From the NCBI GenBank assembly GCA_019059635.1, contig JAGVRJ010000004.1:1488001-1552000 (forward strand): a DNA stretch of 64,000 nucleotides, in the 5' to 3' direction. Under the pieces are notes generated by a model, which saw only the letters and a program-made list of their open reading frames with translations, made no database searches and was not told the origin of the DNA. A program made the position numbers and the translations under genes. Origin of the DNA: Proales similis. Its lineage: Eukaryota; Rotifera; Eurotatoria; Ploima; Proalidae. Shown piece by piece: positions 13,001 to 25,100 of the stretch (position 1 is its first letter; every line of letters starts with the position of its first letter).

Positions 13001-16000
13001 GGCCACAGTGCCTATGCAGCGTTCGAACTGGGCGTCAAACAGCTTGAGCGGGAAACATTTTTGCCAGATAGGATAAAATTCAGCCGAGTCGACGTATATC
13101 TCAAACCAATTGACGATCAAATTACTGAAATGACGCTCGATCAGGCTCTGATCTATCAAATTGGTCAAGTTCACATTGTACTCAATCTCAAGTTGCAAAA
13201 GTGCCGTCGCGCATTTCAACTCAACACTTTCTATGGCCAACAGCTGAGCGAACGCTGCCTTGAGTATCTGAATAGATTGGACTGGCTGCTCTTTGCACTT
13301 GCGCAATTCAGAGTAGAGCTTCTTGAAAAAAGAGTACTGCTCGTCAGTCGACTCAAAATGGCCACATTGTGATTGGGGGACAGTTGATTGGTCACTCTCT
13401 TGCTCAAATTTTCCATATTCAAGCTGATTGGCATAGAACTCGTCGAATGTTCGATCTTCAAGATCGATCAAGCTGCTCTCAAGTTCCCTTACTCGAACAG
13501 CCTCCTCTTGCCCGACATGTAAGCGTTTTCGCAAACAAAACTTTTTTGAATACTCTTTCCATCGATCTGAGAGCAGGCGTCGATCGTAACAGCTTTCGAT
13601 TAGAGCCAAAGTAAACTTAAGCCTCAGTTCACTTGCGCTTCTGTTGGCAAGTGTTAGAAGTTGTCTGAGCCGAGAGAAGAAATGTTTTGAAAAGTCCACG
13701 TCAAATGATGAATTGGGGCCGATGAGGTGTTGGAGTAGACTTGTCAGTTTGAGCATTGAAATAGCTCGACAAACAAGTTCAATGCCCGCTTCAAAGCAGC
13801 TTTTTGACTTGGTAAATATCACGCTCTGGAGATGGTCGATAATAGTCAGAAATTGTTTAACTTGTTTGTTCAATAGAGCGTCCGACTCAGTCAACGATCG
13901 ATTCCAAATTGCTCTTGCCAGCTTCTCTTCGATAAGTACACCAATTTGAGAGCAATGAGCAGCGAACGATTTTAGTAACTCGGGATCTGTCATTAAGCGT
14001 TCTGATTCCAACAGCTGCAAAGTGAACTCAACTGCTTCAAGTGAACGATTCGGATTGAAAGAGAGCAGCTGAACGGCTAACTTTGGATCAGCGCAAATCA
14101 ACTCTTGGTCAATAACTCCCCATAAACGATGCGGCTCCACTTCTAATGCGTTGCTCGATATCGATAAAAGTCTCACTGCCAAATAATTTAATCGGCCGCA
14201 GCAGCTTCTATCGAGCAAGACTTTTAAACAAAATGCTTTGATCGGTTCCAAAGCAGACAATTGAATGTCAAATGTCTCTAATACGAGTAGAACTTGGGTG
14301 AGAATGAGCTCGATTTCGTTTTGAATGCATCTCAGCATAGAATCACAAGTGTCCACCAGAGCAGTTAGAATCTTTGCAAGTGGTTCATCCGTCACGCTCT
14401 TGTGCATTGAAAGGCCAACGATCAGGTACAACATTCTGAGCAATAAATTGCAAAAGCGAACGGCCGTTTGAGGCTCGTGGCATTTATTTCTCAATTTCTC
14501 CACTTCATGCATTCTCTCCGAGAGCCAGTCGGTAGCTATTTGGATGATGCTTGTTTGAATTATTGTCTGCACTCCAGAGATAAGGACGAAGCCTCTTCCT
14601 CCATCATTGTTTGATCGATCTGGTGAATAGGCCGGCCAGTTAAACCCTGCTCTCTTTTGTTGCTGTATTCTCAAGCCAAGAGCAGAGAAGAGCGGAACAT
14701 TTCGGTAGAATAGAGCCTGGTTCTCTTCTGATTCGTGTGACGAGCCAGTTTTGGGTCTGTTCAGGCTGACTGAGTCCATGCAGTCGTCGATCGATTTCAA
14801 ATGCTCTCGAAGCCATTTGGCTTTTTCGGATTTTGAAAGTTTTTCGGCCATAGTTTGTAAAGTTTCAATTAAAATCGGGCTGTTTTCGCACTTATCTGCC
14901 AATTGTACAAACCAGTCGGAAAAATGGTTTAAGGTCAATTGACTGCATGCTTCTGAGCTTGTTTTTAGCCATTTTGCACAGATGACCGAGTCAACGTTAA
15001 ACTGGTCAATGCAGTAGTCACCAATCGCCTTGACAAGCTGGCGTTGCTTGGTCAAGATCTCCATCAAGTTTCCTTTAGTCGACAATCGGGCTAAAATTGC
15101 ACTGACCAAGAGCTCCAAGTGTTGGCTCGTCTTCATATTTAAGCATTCGTTGAGCACAAATGTTTGAATCGAGCTCGGAAGCGGCTTGTTATCTGGCCAT
15201 GATGTGAATACAATACTCCATGCAAGTCGAGCTGAAACTGGCGAGTTAGTCGAAAGTCTCTCGATGATGTTAGCCAACGAGTAGCTCTCATCGATTCTTC
15301 TCTTTTTTGCTTCTTTCCTCAGCAGTTCGCGCTCATTTCCTTCACAATCGACCTTAGAGGAGCCGATTCTAACGCTCAACAGCTCAGCAATACACCTGGC
15401 CAGATCAAGATCAAAGCAACTAAACTGAGCAGTCTGTCTGCCAAGCTTAATCCTAAAAATTCAAAGATCTTGACACTTTGAAGGAATACAAACAATTGAG
15501 CCAAGTGTTACTTTATGCAAGACAACTGGCTTTCGATTGATGAAATCAACTCGCTTTCAAGCGATCCAATCAGCAAGTCGCCATTGTCCTTGTTTAACGA
15601 AAACTGTTAAAATCCATTCTGAATGTATGGCTTCAAAAACACCTCTTACTTTCCATTTGCATGAGTACTCAGCATCGACTTGAAGTCGAATTTCATGCTG
15701 AATGTGCACAATCTTGGCCAATGCTTCCTATCGAATTAATCAAGTGAATCGTTACAATTAGAATTGAATAGTTTATTCAAAATTAAATTTTTTTAAGTTC
15801 ATTTTCAAATTACTTTTAGCTTTCGTGTGGCATTTTTGTCGTTGAATATTTCAACTAGCTTTTCTATGCATTCGTCTGCAAGCTGGACAATTGAGCATGG
15901 CTGCTCATCTTTGTTTCTTTCGGCAGCCATGTTGAGACTCGAAACCAGCAGCTCAAGCTGTTCGACCGATGCCACTTTTCTTTAAAACGATTATCGATTA

Positions 16001-17049
16001 CCGAGCTGGTTTTCACCGTTGATCAAGGCAAATCAGATTCACAATGAACGCTTCGTATGCTCTGATTTGATCATACAAGACCAAATGCTCCAGTCTTAAT
16101 TCAGACGAGCACTTGAAGTCCGATCAGACTCGGCCTTTGTTATTCATCACTTTTGCCTTTTGATCGTCTGGCCAATTACCTTGAGTTCATAATGGCAGTG
16201 CTGAAGAACGCTAAAAGCTTTGTCATGTTGGGCATCATGAAGTAGTCGTTCATGTGACTGAGAGTCAGACTTATTGCCTTGAGGCTTAAGCTCGCGTCCA
16301 TGCTCGGCATCTGGTCCAATGAGTCGAGAAAACTGGCGCTGAACAAGCTGATCAGCTCCAGCCAGTTTGTCTTGGTGAGCCTCGAACAGTACCAATGCTC
16401 GGTGAGCATGTTTTGAAGCATGAAATTCGCCAAATCGTTGGCAATCTTAATTGAAGCAGCCGATTCGCTCAGCGAATAGATCGATTTGAGAATTTCATGG
16501 CAGCGGTCGAAATCGAGTAAATCGCTTCGATCTTGATTGTGAGTCGAATCGTCACACTTGAATCAAGTTGCTCAAGCTAGAAGGTGCGCTTTACTTGAAT
16601 GAGCCTGGCTCAGGAATGTGGCAAGAAAAGAACGAATTTGAGCGATTCGGTTGAAGGCGCTGTTGGTTCCGATTTGCTTTTCCTGAATGCTTCTCACCTC
16701 CACAAGAACGAACCCACCTATAATCTAGACAAGGGCCGATTAGCCAGCAAAGAACGATTATGGAAATGCTTCAGTTTTCCTACAATTAGAAGTTCATTCC
16801 AGTCAAAATGAGTGGCTCGACCATTTCGGTTTGACAACGTGTGAGCGTCGAGCAAATCAGTCAAAGTCTTTTCCTCGATCAAATTTTCTATTTGAGACAC
16901 CAGGGACTTGCAGTATTCACATTTGCAGCAATCACATAGTTTCGCAGTGTAACAGCGTTTCTTACTTTTCTCTCGACGATTGATTTCGATGTTTGCAATG
17001 ACTGAGCCAAATGCACCAGTCGGTCGAGCATCTGATTGCCCGGACTCAT
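7019..17049 (-). CDS. ATM: ATM serine/threonine kinase (PI3K-like kinase)
   Basis: Apical kinase of the double-strand-break response. The chosen start is the ATG at 17047-17049 (MSPGNQMLDRLVHLAQSLQ...ERK), because it places a TAN-like motif at the N-terminus; an in-frame codon at 17103 is a less likely start. The helical-repeat region includes one very large exon (11600 to about 15379, over 1,200 codons) plus smaller exons at 10827-11300, 15400-17000 and 9661-10447. The FAT domain lies in the exon ending near 9609 (YQLAARM). Kinase motifs: KGRDDMRQDAVLQQFF near 8250, catalytic GLGDRHVQNIL near 7710, metal-binding HIDLGIAFEQG near 7650. The last exon (7019-7514) joins in phase at PFR/LTRDLVDGMG and ends in a canonical FATC (NLINQATSEENLCRIYAGWQ). 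A Ser-rich acidic linker of about 60 residues precedes FATC. The FATC and VDGMG motifs indicate ATM rather than ATR or mTOR. Confidence 0.93.
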
Positions 17050-18004
17050 GATGATTGTGCTAGAATAGCCGCGTGCGCGAATTTCGAAATTGTTTATAGC
17101 CAACTAGCCTGTCATTCGCTTTGTCTTTGGTTTGGTGGATCGCTTTGAGAAAATGAGCTGAGGCTGAAGAAAGAGCACTCAGATGGCAATGATTTTCATT
17201 CGATTTTTATGCAGTAGATATTTATTGAACGATTTAGTCAGTAACAAGAATTGTTTAGAAAATGTTGTGTGACAGACGGCAAAAGAAAATCAATAAATTC
17301 GAAACTAAATTTTGGATAAACGGTTGCAAATGTATCGACTTGATTCGCTTGGGTCACATGAAGGAGTTTGCAGACTTGGATTGTGCGATCGAATTTTTAG
17401 GCTTTGAAATGTTAGCGCTTGAATCAATTTGCTTTTTTAGAATTTAGATCATAATCGAGTGTGCGAGTTTCGACAGGCCAAATTTAATTTGCTCCAAGTC
17501 CATTTCTCTGCCTAAGATTTATCGAGTTTCGACCGAATGTAATTGAATTGAATGCAACTGAAATAGACGCCTCTGGCTCTATGCTTGATGATTTGTGGTC
17601 AAGGCAGGCGCTCTTTTGGCCTGTTGAGTAAGAATTGTTTCTATTTGAAGATTGTTTCCAAACTGCACTTGATTGTTCGGCTTTTGGGTTTAATTGAAGT
17701 ATAAATAAAACAAAATTTAGGGCAGAATTAATATTGTTTTATGTTCGTGTGTTTCCTTTTCGCGTCTATGGATTCTCTTGGTTGTGGATTGTTCATTGTT
17801 CGGGCTGAAAAAATAATCAAAACAAAGCAATGATGAGAATTATGAATTGTTTTAGACACACACACACACAGACAGAGAATTGAAACAAATTCTCATTCTC
17901 AACTTGAGTTGGTGAGCTCTTTGTCAGCAAAAAGGTGAAAAATGTTTTAAAGAGCGGCCGCCCATTTATTGGTGTCTAACAATATCACGGTCGTGCCTTC
18001 TGCT
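17050..18004. other. Intergenic region upstream of ATM
   Basis: AT-rich, about 950 bp, between the ATM start and the 3' end of the SP17-like gene. It contains a CA microsatellite at about 17855-17870. No coding exon is recognisable. It probably holds the ATM promoter and the SP17-like 3' UTR. Confidence 0.4.
17855..17870. repeat. (CA)n microsatellite
   Basis: Uninterrupted CA dinucleotide run directly visible in the sequence. Confidence 0.85.
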
Positions 18005-21000
18005 CTATCTTCGTCGCTTGTTGCCTTTTTTACTTCGCTTCTTGTTATTTTTGGCAGTGGCCTGGCTGGCACGGTCGCCGCCACCATTGCTGCTTCCTTT
18101 CTGGTTTAACTTTTCTGCAATTGTCTGATGAGCATTTATTTCGATGCCATCTTTTGCACAAGCATCCTTTTCACCCTAAACCCGAAAAAGTTTGTTTGTT
18201 TTCGTATTTTATCTCTTTTTCATGTCAGCTCTTAGAACGCGATTAGTAACGAAACTAAAATGGCTTTGGCTCGCTTCGATTATTTCATTTTGTTGACAGT
18301 GAGCTCATCAGCGAGAACGGGTCTGGGTTAGATTACAAAACGAACTTGACAAAACATACCTCGTTTGCCGATGGTTGCTTATCCGCTCCGTTTGGACCTA
18401 GTCGAAATTGAACGGCTGTTTAAAAGAGTCGGACTAAGACAAGTAGTCAAAAACACGCAAGCTCTTAGGTTAGACATTCCTCACTAAAAGCATGCAGCAC
18501 TCGCAGTCACCTAAGTCGAGCGAGTCTAGAATTTCCTTTCGGGCTGCTTGTTCGACTGCTTTCGATAAAAAGTCAACCTGATAATGAACGATTTCTGCTC
18601 TAGCTGCTTTCGAATTTTGTAGCCTCGATAAGTGGATTGGATTTTAGTGGCCGCTCTGACGACAGCTTCCTGAGTCTGAGCTGGTAGCTGTGATGGCTTT
18701 GTTGCTGTTCTATCGGAGGTTGTTCGAAACTTGCCACGTTTCACTGAACTACCCATCTTAGACTCGGGAAGCAGATGGCCGTAGTGCTTTCGGATCTTGT
18801 AGCATCGATAGGTCGACTGTATTTTCACAGCCGCTTGCTCAAGCTCACTTCTCTCTAACGTCATGTTTCTACAGAATTCTATCATTCATTTCACTTTCAC
18901 GCTTTTTTCCTCTCTTCTTTCTTTCTGCCTTCTACACGCGATCAACCTATTGTTGTTGAATTTAACGGGCAATTTTGACGTAATCATCTATGATAACTAA
19001 ATTGCAAGCTCGGCAGGAGCCCGGGGATAAGCGCTCGGCTCTTTATCGACGCCCGAGGCTCGGATTAGATTTCTCGATATAATAGCAAGGCCCGTTTGCC
19101 AAGTTTGCGCATTCTCTCTCTCTCTCTCTCTCGCTCGCTTGCTTGCCAGATAGTCAGCCAGCCAGCTTGCCTGCCTATCAGAAGGAGAGAGAGAGAGAGG
19201 CGCCTTTTAACAAACAGTATAAACATAAACAAGAAGCGGCATGCGTTCAATCGTTAACGCTCAGTTCTCTTCGCATGAGCGTCATCTATCGCTGAGATAG
19301 AATTAGCGAAAACAAAAAGCGAACAGCAAGCATTCTTATAGAGGAGCAGCAAGAAAGCATCCACCACGAAACATCGAGCATGCCAAGATGAAAGCAAGTG
19401 TGTGTTTGTGTGTGTAAGCGAGTACCTTCGGTTGATTTGAGATGTTTTCGAGTGCGAAATCCTCTAAAGCTTGCTTGGATTTTTGTGGCCGCCTTATCAA
19501 GCTCGGGTTCAGCCTGAGCGTCGTCAGTCTGCTCATTACTGGTCGAGCTCATGGCTCTAGTCTCCTCTCTATCCTGCTCTTGGCTCATTTTGTCTGTGTT
19601 CTCAGCTTCAGATTCTTTCTCCTCTTTTTTCTCTTCTTCTTCCTCTTCTTCTTCTTCTATGATTTCTGGTATTCTCTCTGGCCCTCCTTCTCTCAGTTTC
19701 TTACGTGTGATGAAACCTCGGTAAGATGCTTGAATAGTTGTTGCGGCCGCTTCGACTATGCAGTCCGAATCAACGAGAACTTATTTGGCAAGGCGATTAC
19801 CAATGCGATAAACCCGAGAGATCAAGATTCTAGCTTCTCTTGGCTACTAAATTCATGCAAGCTTATCCGAACCAATTACCGAACTGGGGGGTCAAAGCGA
19901 TTGGAAACGATTCGTATCGATCGAGAGAAAGCATTTCATTGGCTCACATTCAATCAAATACAGAAATTTTATCACCGAGATAAACACTTTTGATTGCAGC
20001 ATTCTTCTCGCTTCCAATTCATATTCTCGCCCACACACACACGCGCGCGCTCTCTCTCTCTCTTAATTATTTACTCAAAGCATGCAAATATAATTTACCT
20101 GATTGCGCTTTTTGCTCATCTACTCGCTGAGCATGAGCAGCTCGAAATCCGGCTTGGATTTTAGTGGCCGCTTCGTTCACACTATTTCCATTGACCGGAG
20201 GCGCGTCCTGATTTAATAAGAGCATTTGGGCCGCTTTGTTACAAATGCGATTTTTTTTTTTCGAAATTCTAATTGCCTACTTTGAACGAATGATTATTGT
20301 AAAATCGATCGTCCAGCAAACTCTGGTTTAGAACTGGATCGAGTGCACCGCTCTCTGCAATTAAAAATGAATATAAATAAGACTCAAGTGACAAGTCTCG
20401 AGGAGCAATCTAAGGCATGTGTTCGATTCTGGTCGGATAAGCTTAGTCAGAAGTTGACGCAGGAATTGTTGCAACAGACACCAAAGAGAGGAAATAAATT
20501 AAGAGAATAAAAGAGAAACAGAGAAGAGAGGATGAAGGAAAAGAAGAGAGTGATTGCGATCGGATGTCCCACCTGGTTCATCAGCGTTAGTTGTCTCGAG
20601 CGTCGTATTTGCGTCTTCGTATCCGTTGCTTGTCGCTTGTTTCGATTCACCGCTTTCCGTTCGAACGGATGCTTGCTCTTCTTCGTGTTCAAGTGAGCTG
20701 GGCGCTGTCTCTGGCTGGGTCGTGTCAAGAGTTGATTTCAGTTCGCTACTCTCCAGAGTTTCAAGAGTAACATTCGTCAAATCAACATTGTAGCTGGCAC
20801 TTGTTTCAAGCTGACTCGTATCACTGCTCGTCGAATCCAGCCCGACTTGGCCATTGAACGCATCTAATAAATTGCGACCAGCCGTCGGCTTGACCGTTTC
20901 AGACACCATCGAATCGCCGCGGTCTGATGAAGAAAATTCAACTTTTAGCTCGTGAATCTCGCTCTCGGTCAGAGCGACTTCCCTCTCGTCCGAGAGTTGT

Positions 21001-22080
21001 TTGTTGACGAAATAGGCGTCTTTTACTCGGGGACTGGCATGGATCACTGGCCTAGCTTTGTTGCTTAAGAAGAGCAAGCGCGCAATTTCATTCGCCTCAT
21101 GTCTGGGCATGAGGACCACACTTGTCCATTCGGCCACGTTCGAATGCATTGACTCTGGCGGTGTGTTTGGAGGTGTTGGCAAGTGGTTGTAGCCATCGAA
21201 TCCATTCTCTTCGATGGCTATTGAGTGAATTTCAATCTTGGGCACTGCTGAGTTGCTTAAAAGGGCGCTGTTCGACTCAAGGTAATTGACCAAGTCGAAA
21301 GCGGCGTTGCTCGACTGTTTCTCTTTTATCTCTTTCAAGCTGTTTCGAATCGCAATCACTGTCAGCTCGCAAATTCTGATCAAGTGATTTTGAATTCGAT
21401 TTGAATACTGCTCGCACTTGAGAGTGTCACTCAAGTGACCATAAGTGCTCGAACATTGACCGGTAAGGATGAGCATTACAGCACGGCTGACAACCTCTCC
21501 GATGGTTCCATCGTTATCGTGCGCTCGAGAGGCGGCCAGTGCGACCGAGGCAATGTCGGCCGCTTTGCCTGTGCCGTTTGAAATGAGTTCGGCGTTCAAG
21601 TTACGACGAACCTCCGCAATTATCATTCGAATCACTTGATTATGGTGGCGATCGATCTGCTTGTTTAGCTCAACGCTCGCCTCTATCGACTCTTCGAATA
21701 CGCTCAACTCTTCCTGCTTTTTCTGGGTTCGATCAAGCTTGTGATGGTGGCGACCGCTGCTGCCGCCATTGCTGTTCTCGTTGTCGGCCAAGTGCCGCTT
21801 TCCGTTTTTGTTGGATTTTTTAGTCGGCTTCGAGCCTCCGCAACCCATTTTTCATCTCAATTAACCAAAGAATCGATTTGAAGACTAAAAATTTCCTCGT
21901 TTCGTTCATATGTAGTATGCACGTTCACATCGTAGCACAATGCGATTTATAAGAAATCACGCTTAGCACAAGTATGCGCGCTCTCAGACTTGTTCATGAT
22001 TCGACTAGAACCTGACCGTCGCTGAACGCATACGCACATCTATCGATCGCTCGTATTCACTAGTGCTTTTCAGTCCCGCT

Positions 22081-22116
<36 letters not shown>

Positions 22117-25100
22117 TCTTTTCTAATTTTTCCTCTTTTTCTCTTGATCGCTCTCTCGTGGCTCGCAAGCAACAAATTTGTTCATATTTTGTTTCAAATG
22201 CGCACGCACATGCAAAATTATTGAGAGTGGCACAAGCAGAGAGAGAGAGAGAGCGGGAGCAGAGAACGACGATTAGAAAATAAAAATGGCTTTAAATTGG
22301 CAAGAGATTAAACACAATTAGGATATAGCCGGGCAAAATGAAAACAAAACGATGCAGTGAGAGAATTATGCGTTCTAATTCGATTGATGCTGGTATATGC
22401 CGATTGTGGAACAAGCAAAATAAATAAAAATCCAAGTCGATTAAAGACGGACGATTGATGGGGAGCCTTGTACTAGTCGATTGCCTCAGTGGAGAGCTCA
22501 TGAATTATTGGCGCCCAAAATGAGCAATCAAATTCAATTGTAGTAGGCTTGCTCAAGAATTGTGCAAATATTGAAACTTGAATTGGCCACAGTTAACACA
22601 AGCCTTGCTTGCTTACTGACTTGTCCTCTCTGCTTCATTTTCGCCGCACACACACACGCCACTCAATCAATCGCACACATGCGAACAAGGCGAAGTAGTA
22701 GTAGGCGATGCTGCTTCTTTACGAGTGAGTTAAAGCGGCCGACACTTTTGGAATTATGCCATGAGGATGAGTAAAAAATTCAAATGCTAATATTTGAACT
22801 CAACTGATTTGAATGTGTGTGTGTGCAAGAAGGAGGAGGAGTAGAGAGGCAGAAGAAAGGCAAACAGGATTGAGAGTCAAAATGCGGCTCACTCACTCAA
22901 ATTGGCATCCTTCCGAATCAGTCCTGTAAAGGATGAACCGCTAACGCAATCACATCCTTCATCTTTTTTCTTCCGCCATTCTGTAATTTGGTCTTGCGCC
23001 TACGCTACCCTCCCCCCTCCCAGTGCCCGACCTATTTGCTGGTTGGCCTCGATGATGCTACTGAAGCTTCTTCAAGTTTCTCACGTACCTTCGTTCGGAG
23101 CGATTGTTCAAATAAAAAACGTGATGGGCGACCTTGCTTAACCACATATTAAATTAATGGGCTACGATATCGATGATGATGATGATGATAATAATTCGCA
23201 AAATTTTTCTCGTCTCAATCATAGCCAAGAGCGGTAGAAATGCCAACGCGCAGAATTGCTGTCGTCGCTTTTCTTCTAGTTGCCGCGAAAAAAACGAAAT
23301 GAAATATTTCGCTCGCTCAAATTACACTGTGCGCTTCAAAATGTGACTTGTCATAAGCAAATCAAATTCATCATGACGTGGTGTAGCAACATACAGTTAT
23401 TGAAAGATGGTTGAAGGGCTTATGAATCAGTCTCTAAGGAAATTGACTTTCAACTTGGGCGGTTTGAGGCAAACCTATTCATCAGCAGAACAGTCGATTG
23501 GCTCTCTTGCTCATCCATCCTTCCATTCATTCTTTGATTTTAAGCTTTCCTCCCTCACTCTCTCTCTTTCTCTCTCTCGCTCACACACACTCGCTAACTC
23601 ACTCTCTGCTATGATTTTTCTTTGTCGACGTTTAGTTGATTCTAATAATTTGCTGCCGAGAGTGGGTTTGTAATTAGGCTCCCATGAAAGCCAGGGTTCT
23701 TACAATGCTCTTTTTGATTGAACCGCCGACAAGCCTCTCTCTCTCTCTCGTTGTTTTCCAAGCCTCTCTTAGACCGGTTTCAGATCTTTCATCAGTTTGG
23801 CCAAATTAGCCTGAGAAGACCTTGTTTGTTTAACATTCACATCATGACAGCGCTCCGTCATGAGAGAAAATTAATGGCAATGGGCTGTTTTAACTTGTAA
23901 GTTGTATTAGCTGAATTGCCATCAGCAAGATTAGTTTCATGAGGCGTGAGATAATAACGCTACCTATGATCAGGTGCTTCCAGGAGCTGAATGGTCGCAT
24001 GCATATGGATATTTATGGCATGGATTATGAGCGAACGCATGTGAATTGTGAAAGCAAACCTAAACTGGAGCGAACATATTCAAACAAATCCAAATGGTGT
24101 CATCAGAAATTCTGGCGTGCGAAAACGAATGAATGAGAGCAATGAGTCACCACTGTAGGTGGTGCCTGTAATAGGCGGTTATTTAACAGAGCAAGTTGTC
24201 ACTCGCCTAAGCTTGAGAGCCAGATGAAAATCATAATAGCATTCTAGCTGACTGATGCAAATTTCTTATATCGAATTAGATTCTGTAGCATAATTGGCCA
24301 TATGGATTATGGTGGCAAGCGCACAGCAATCGTCGGTGATTAAGACGATGCTGATGATTGCAATGAATATGAAGATGAAACGATTTCAAAGAAGAAGCGA
24401 CCGTGGCCAACCAAAGGAGAAATGCGAGTCGAATAAAGATCAGAGCAGCATATAGGCCATGTGGGCCGTAAAGTTCGACTAGTCTCGGTCGGACTCATTA
24501 GCAATCTTCAGTGCTCCATCTTCAAGCATTAAACTGAGAGAATATCGCCTGTGCCGGCCCCGATAAGAGGCCAGCTGATGTCTAGTTTCAAGTCAAAAAG
24601 CTCAAACAAAGATAATAAAATGAAGCTCGAAAGCATTTTTATCTTTTGAACGTTAAAAATTCATTAGCATAGGAATTGCTTTGAGCAAGAATGAGTCACA
24701 AATGCAGTTTTCGGACATAAAAATGACTGCAGATAGGAAAAATAAAGACCGGATAGAGTGAGGGATAGAGGAGCTCAATGAGATCCGGCATATGATGCGT
24801 CGGAGATTCATTTTGACTTGCTGACCGTCCAGATTCAATGCGAACCCCTGGTGCCTACTCTTTCAAAATTCGAAAAAAAGGGAAAAAGAAATAAAAAAAA
24901 AGACAACATATGGATTATGAATGGTCCGACACGCAATCAACCCTCTATTCGCCGCTTTTCGTTCGGCATTTCTAATTCACTCTCTTGGTCGTTTTAGTGA
25001 ATTAAAATAGTAATAATCAAGCCGGCTTTTAGTGTGCAAGCAAGCGAACGAGTAAAGCCTTAGACTGACATACGCTCGTTGGTTTATAAGCTGACTGAAT

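Noticed and set aside
19442-19993. Plus-strand ORF of 183 codons with Phe/Leu runs
   Set aside because: It lies opposite the IQ2-IQ3 exon; the Phe/Leu run is the complement of the Glu/Lys-coding stretch.
24140-24170. Short hairpin CACCAC-TGTAG-GTGGTG
   Set aside because: A 6-bp stem alone is expected by chance, and there is no RNA gene context.
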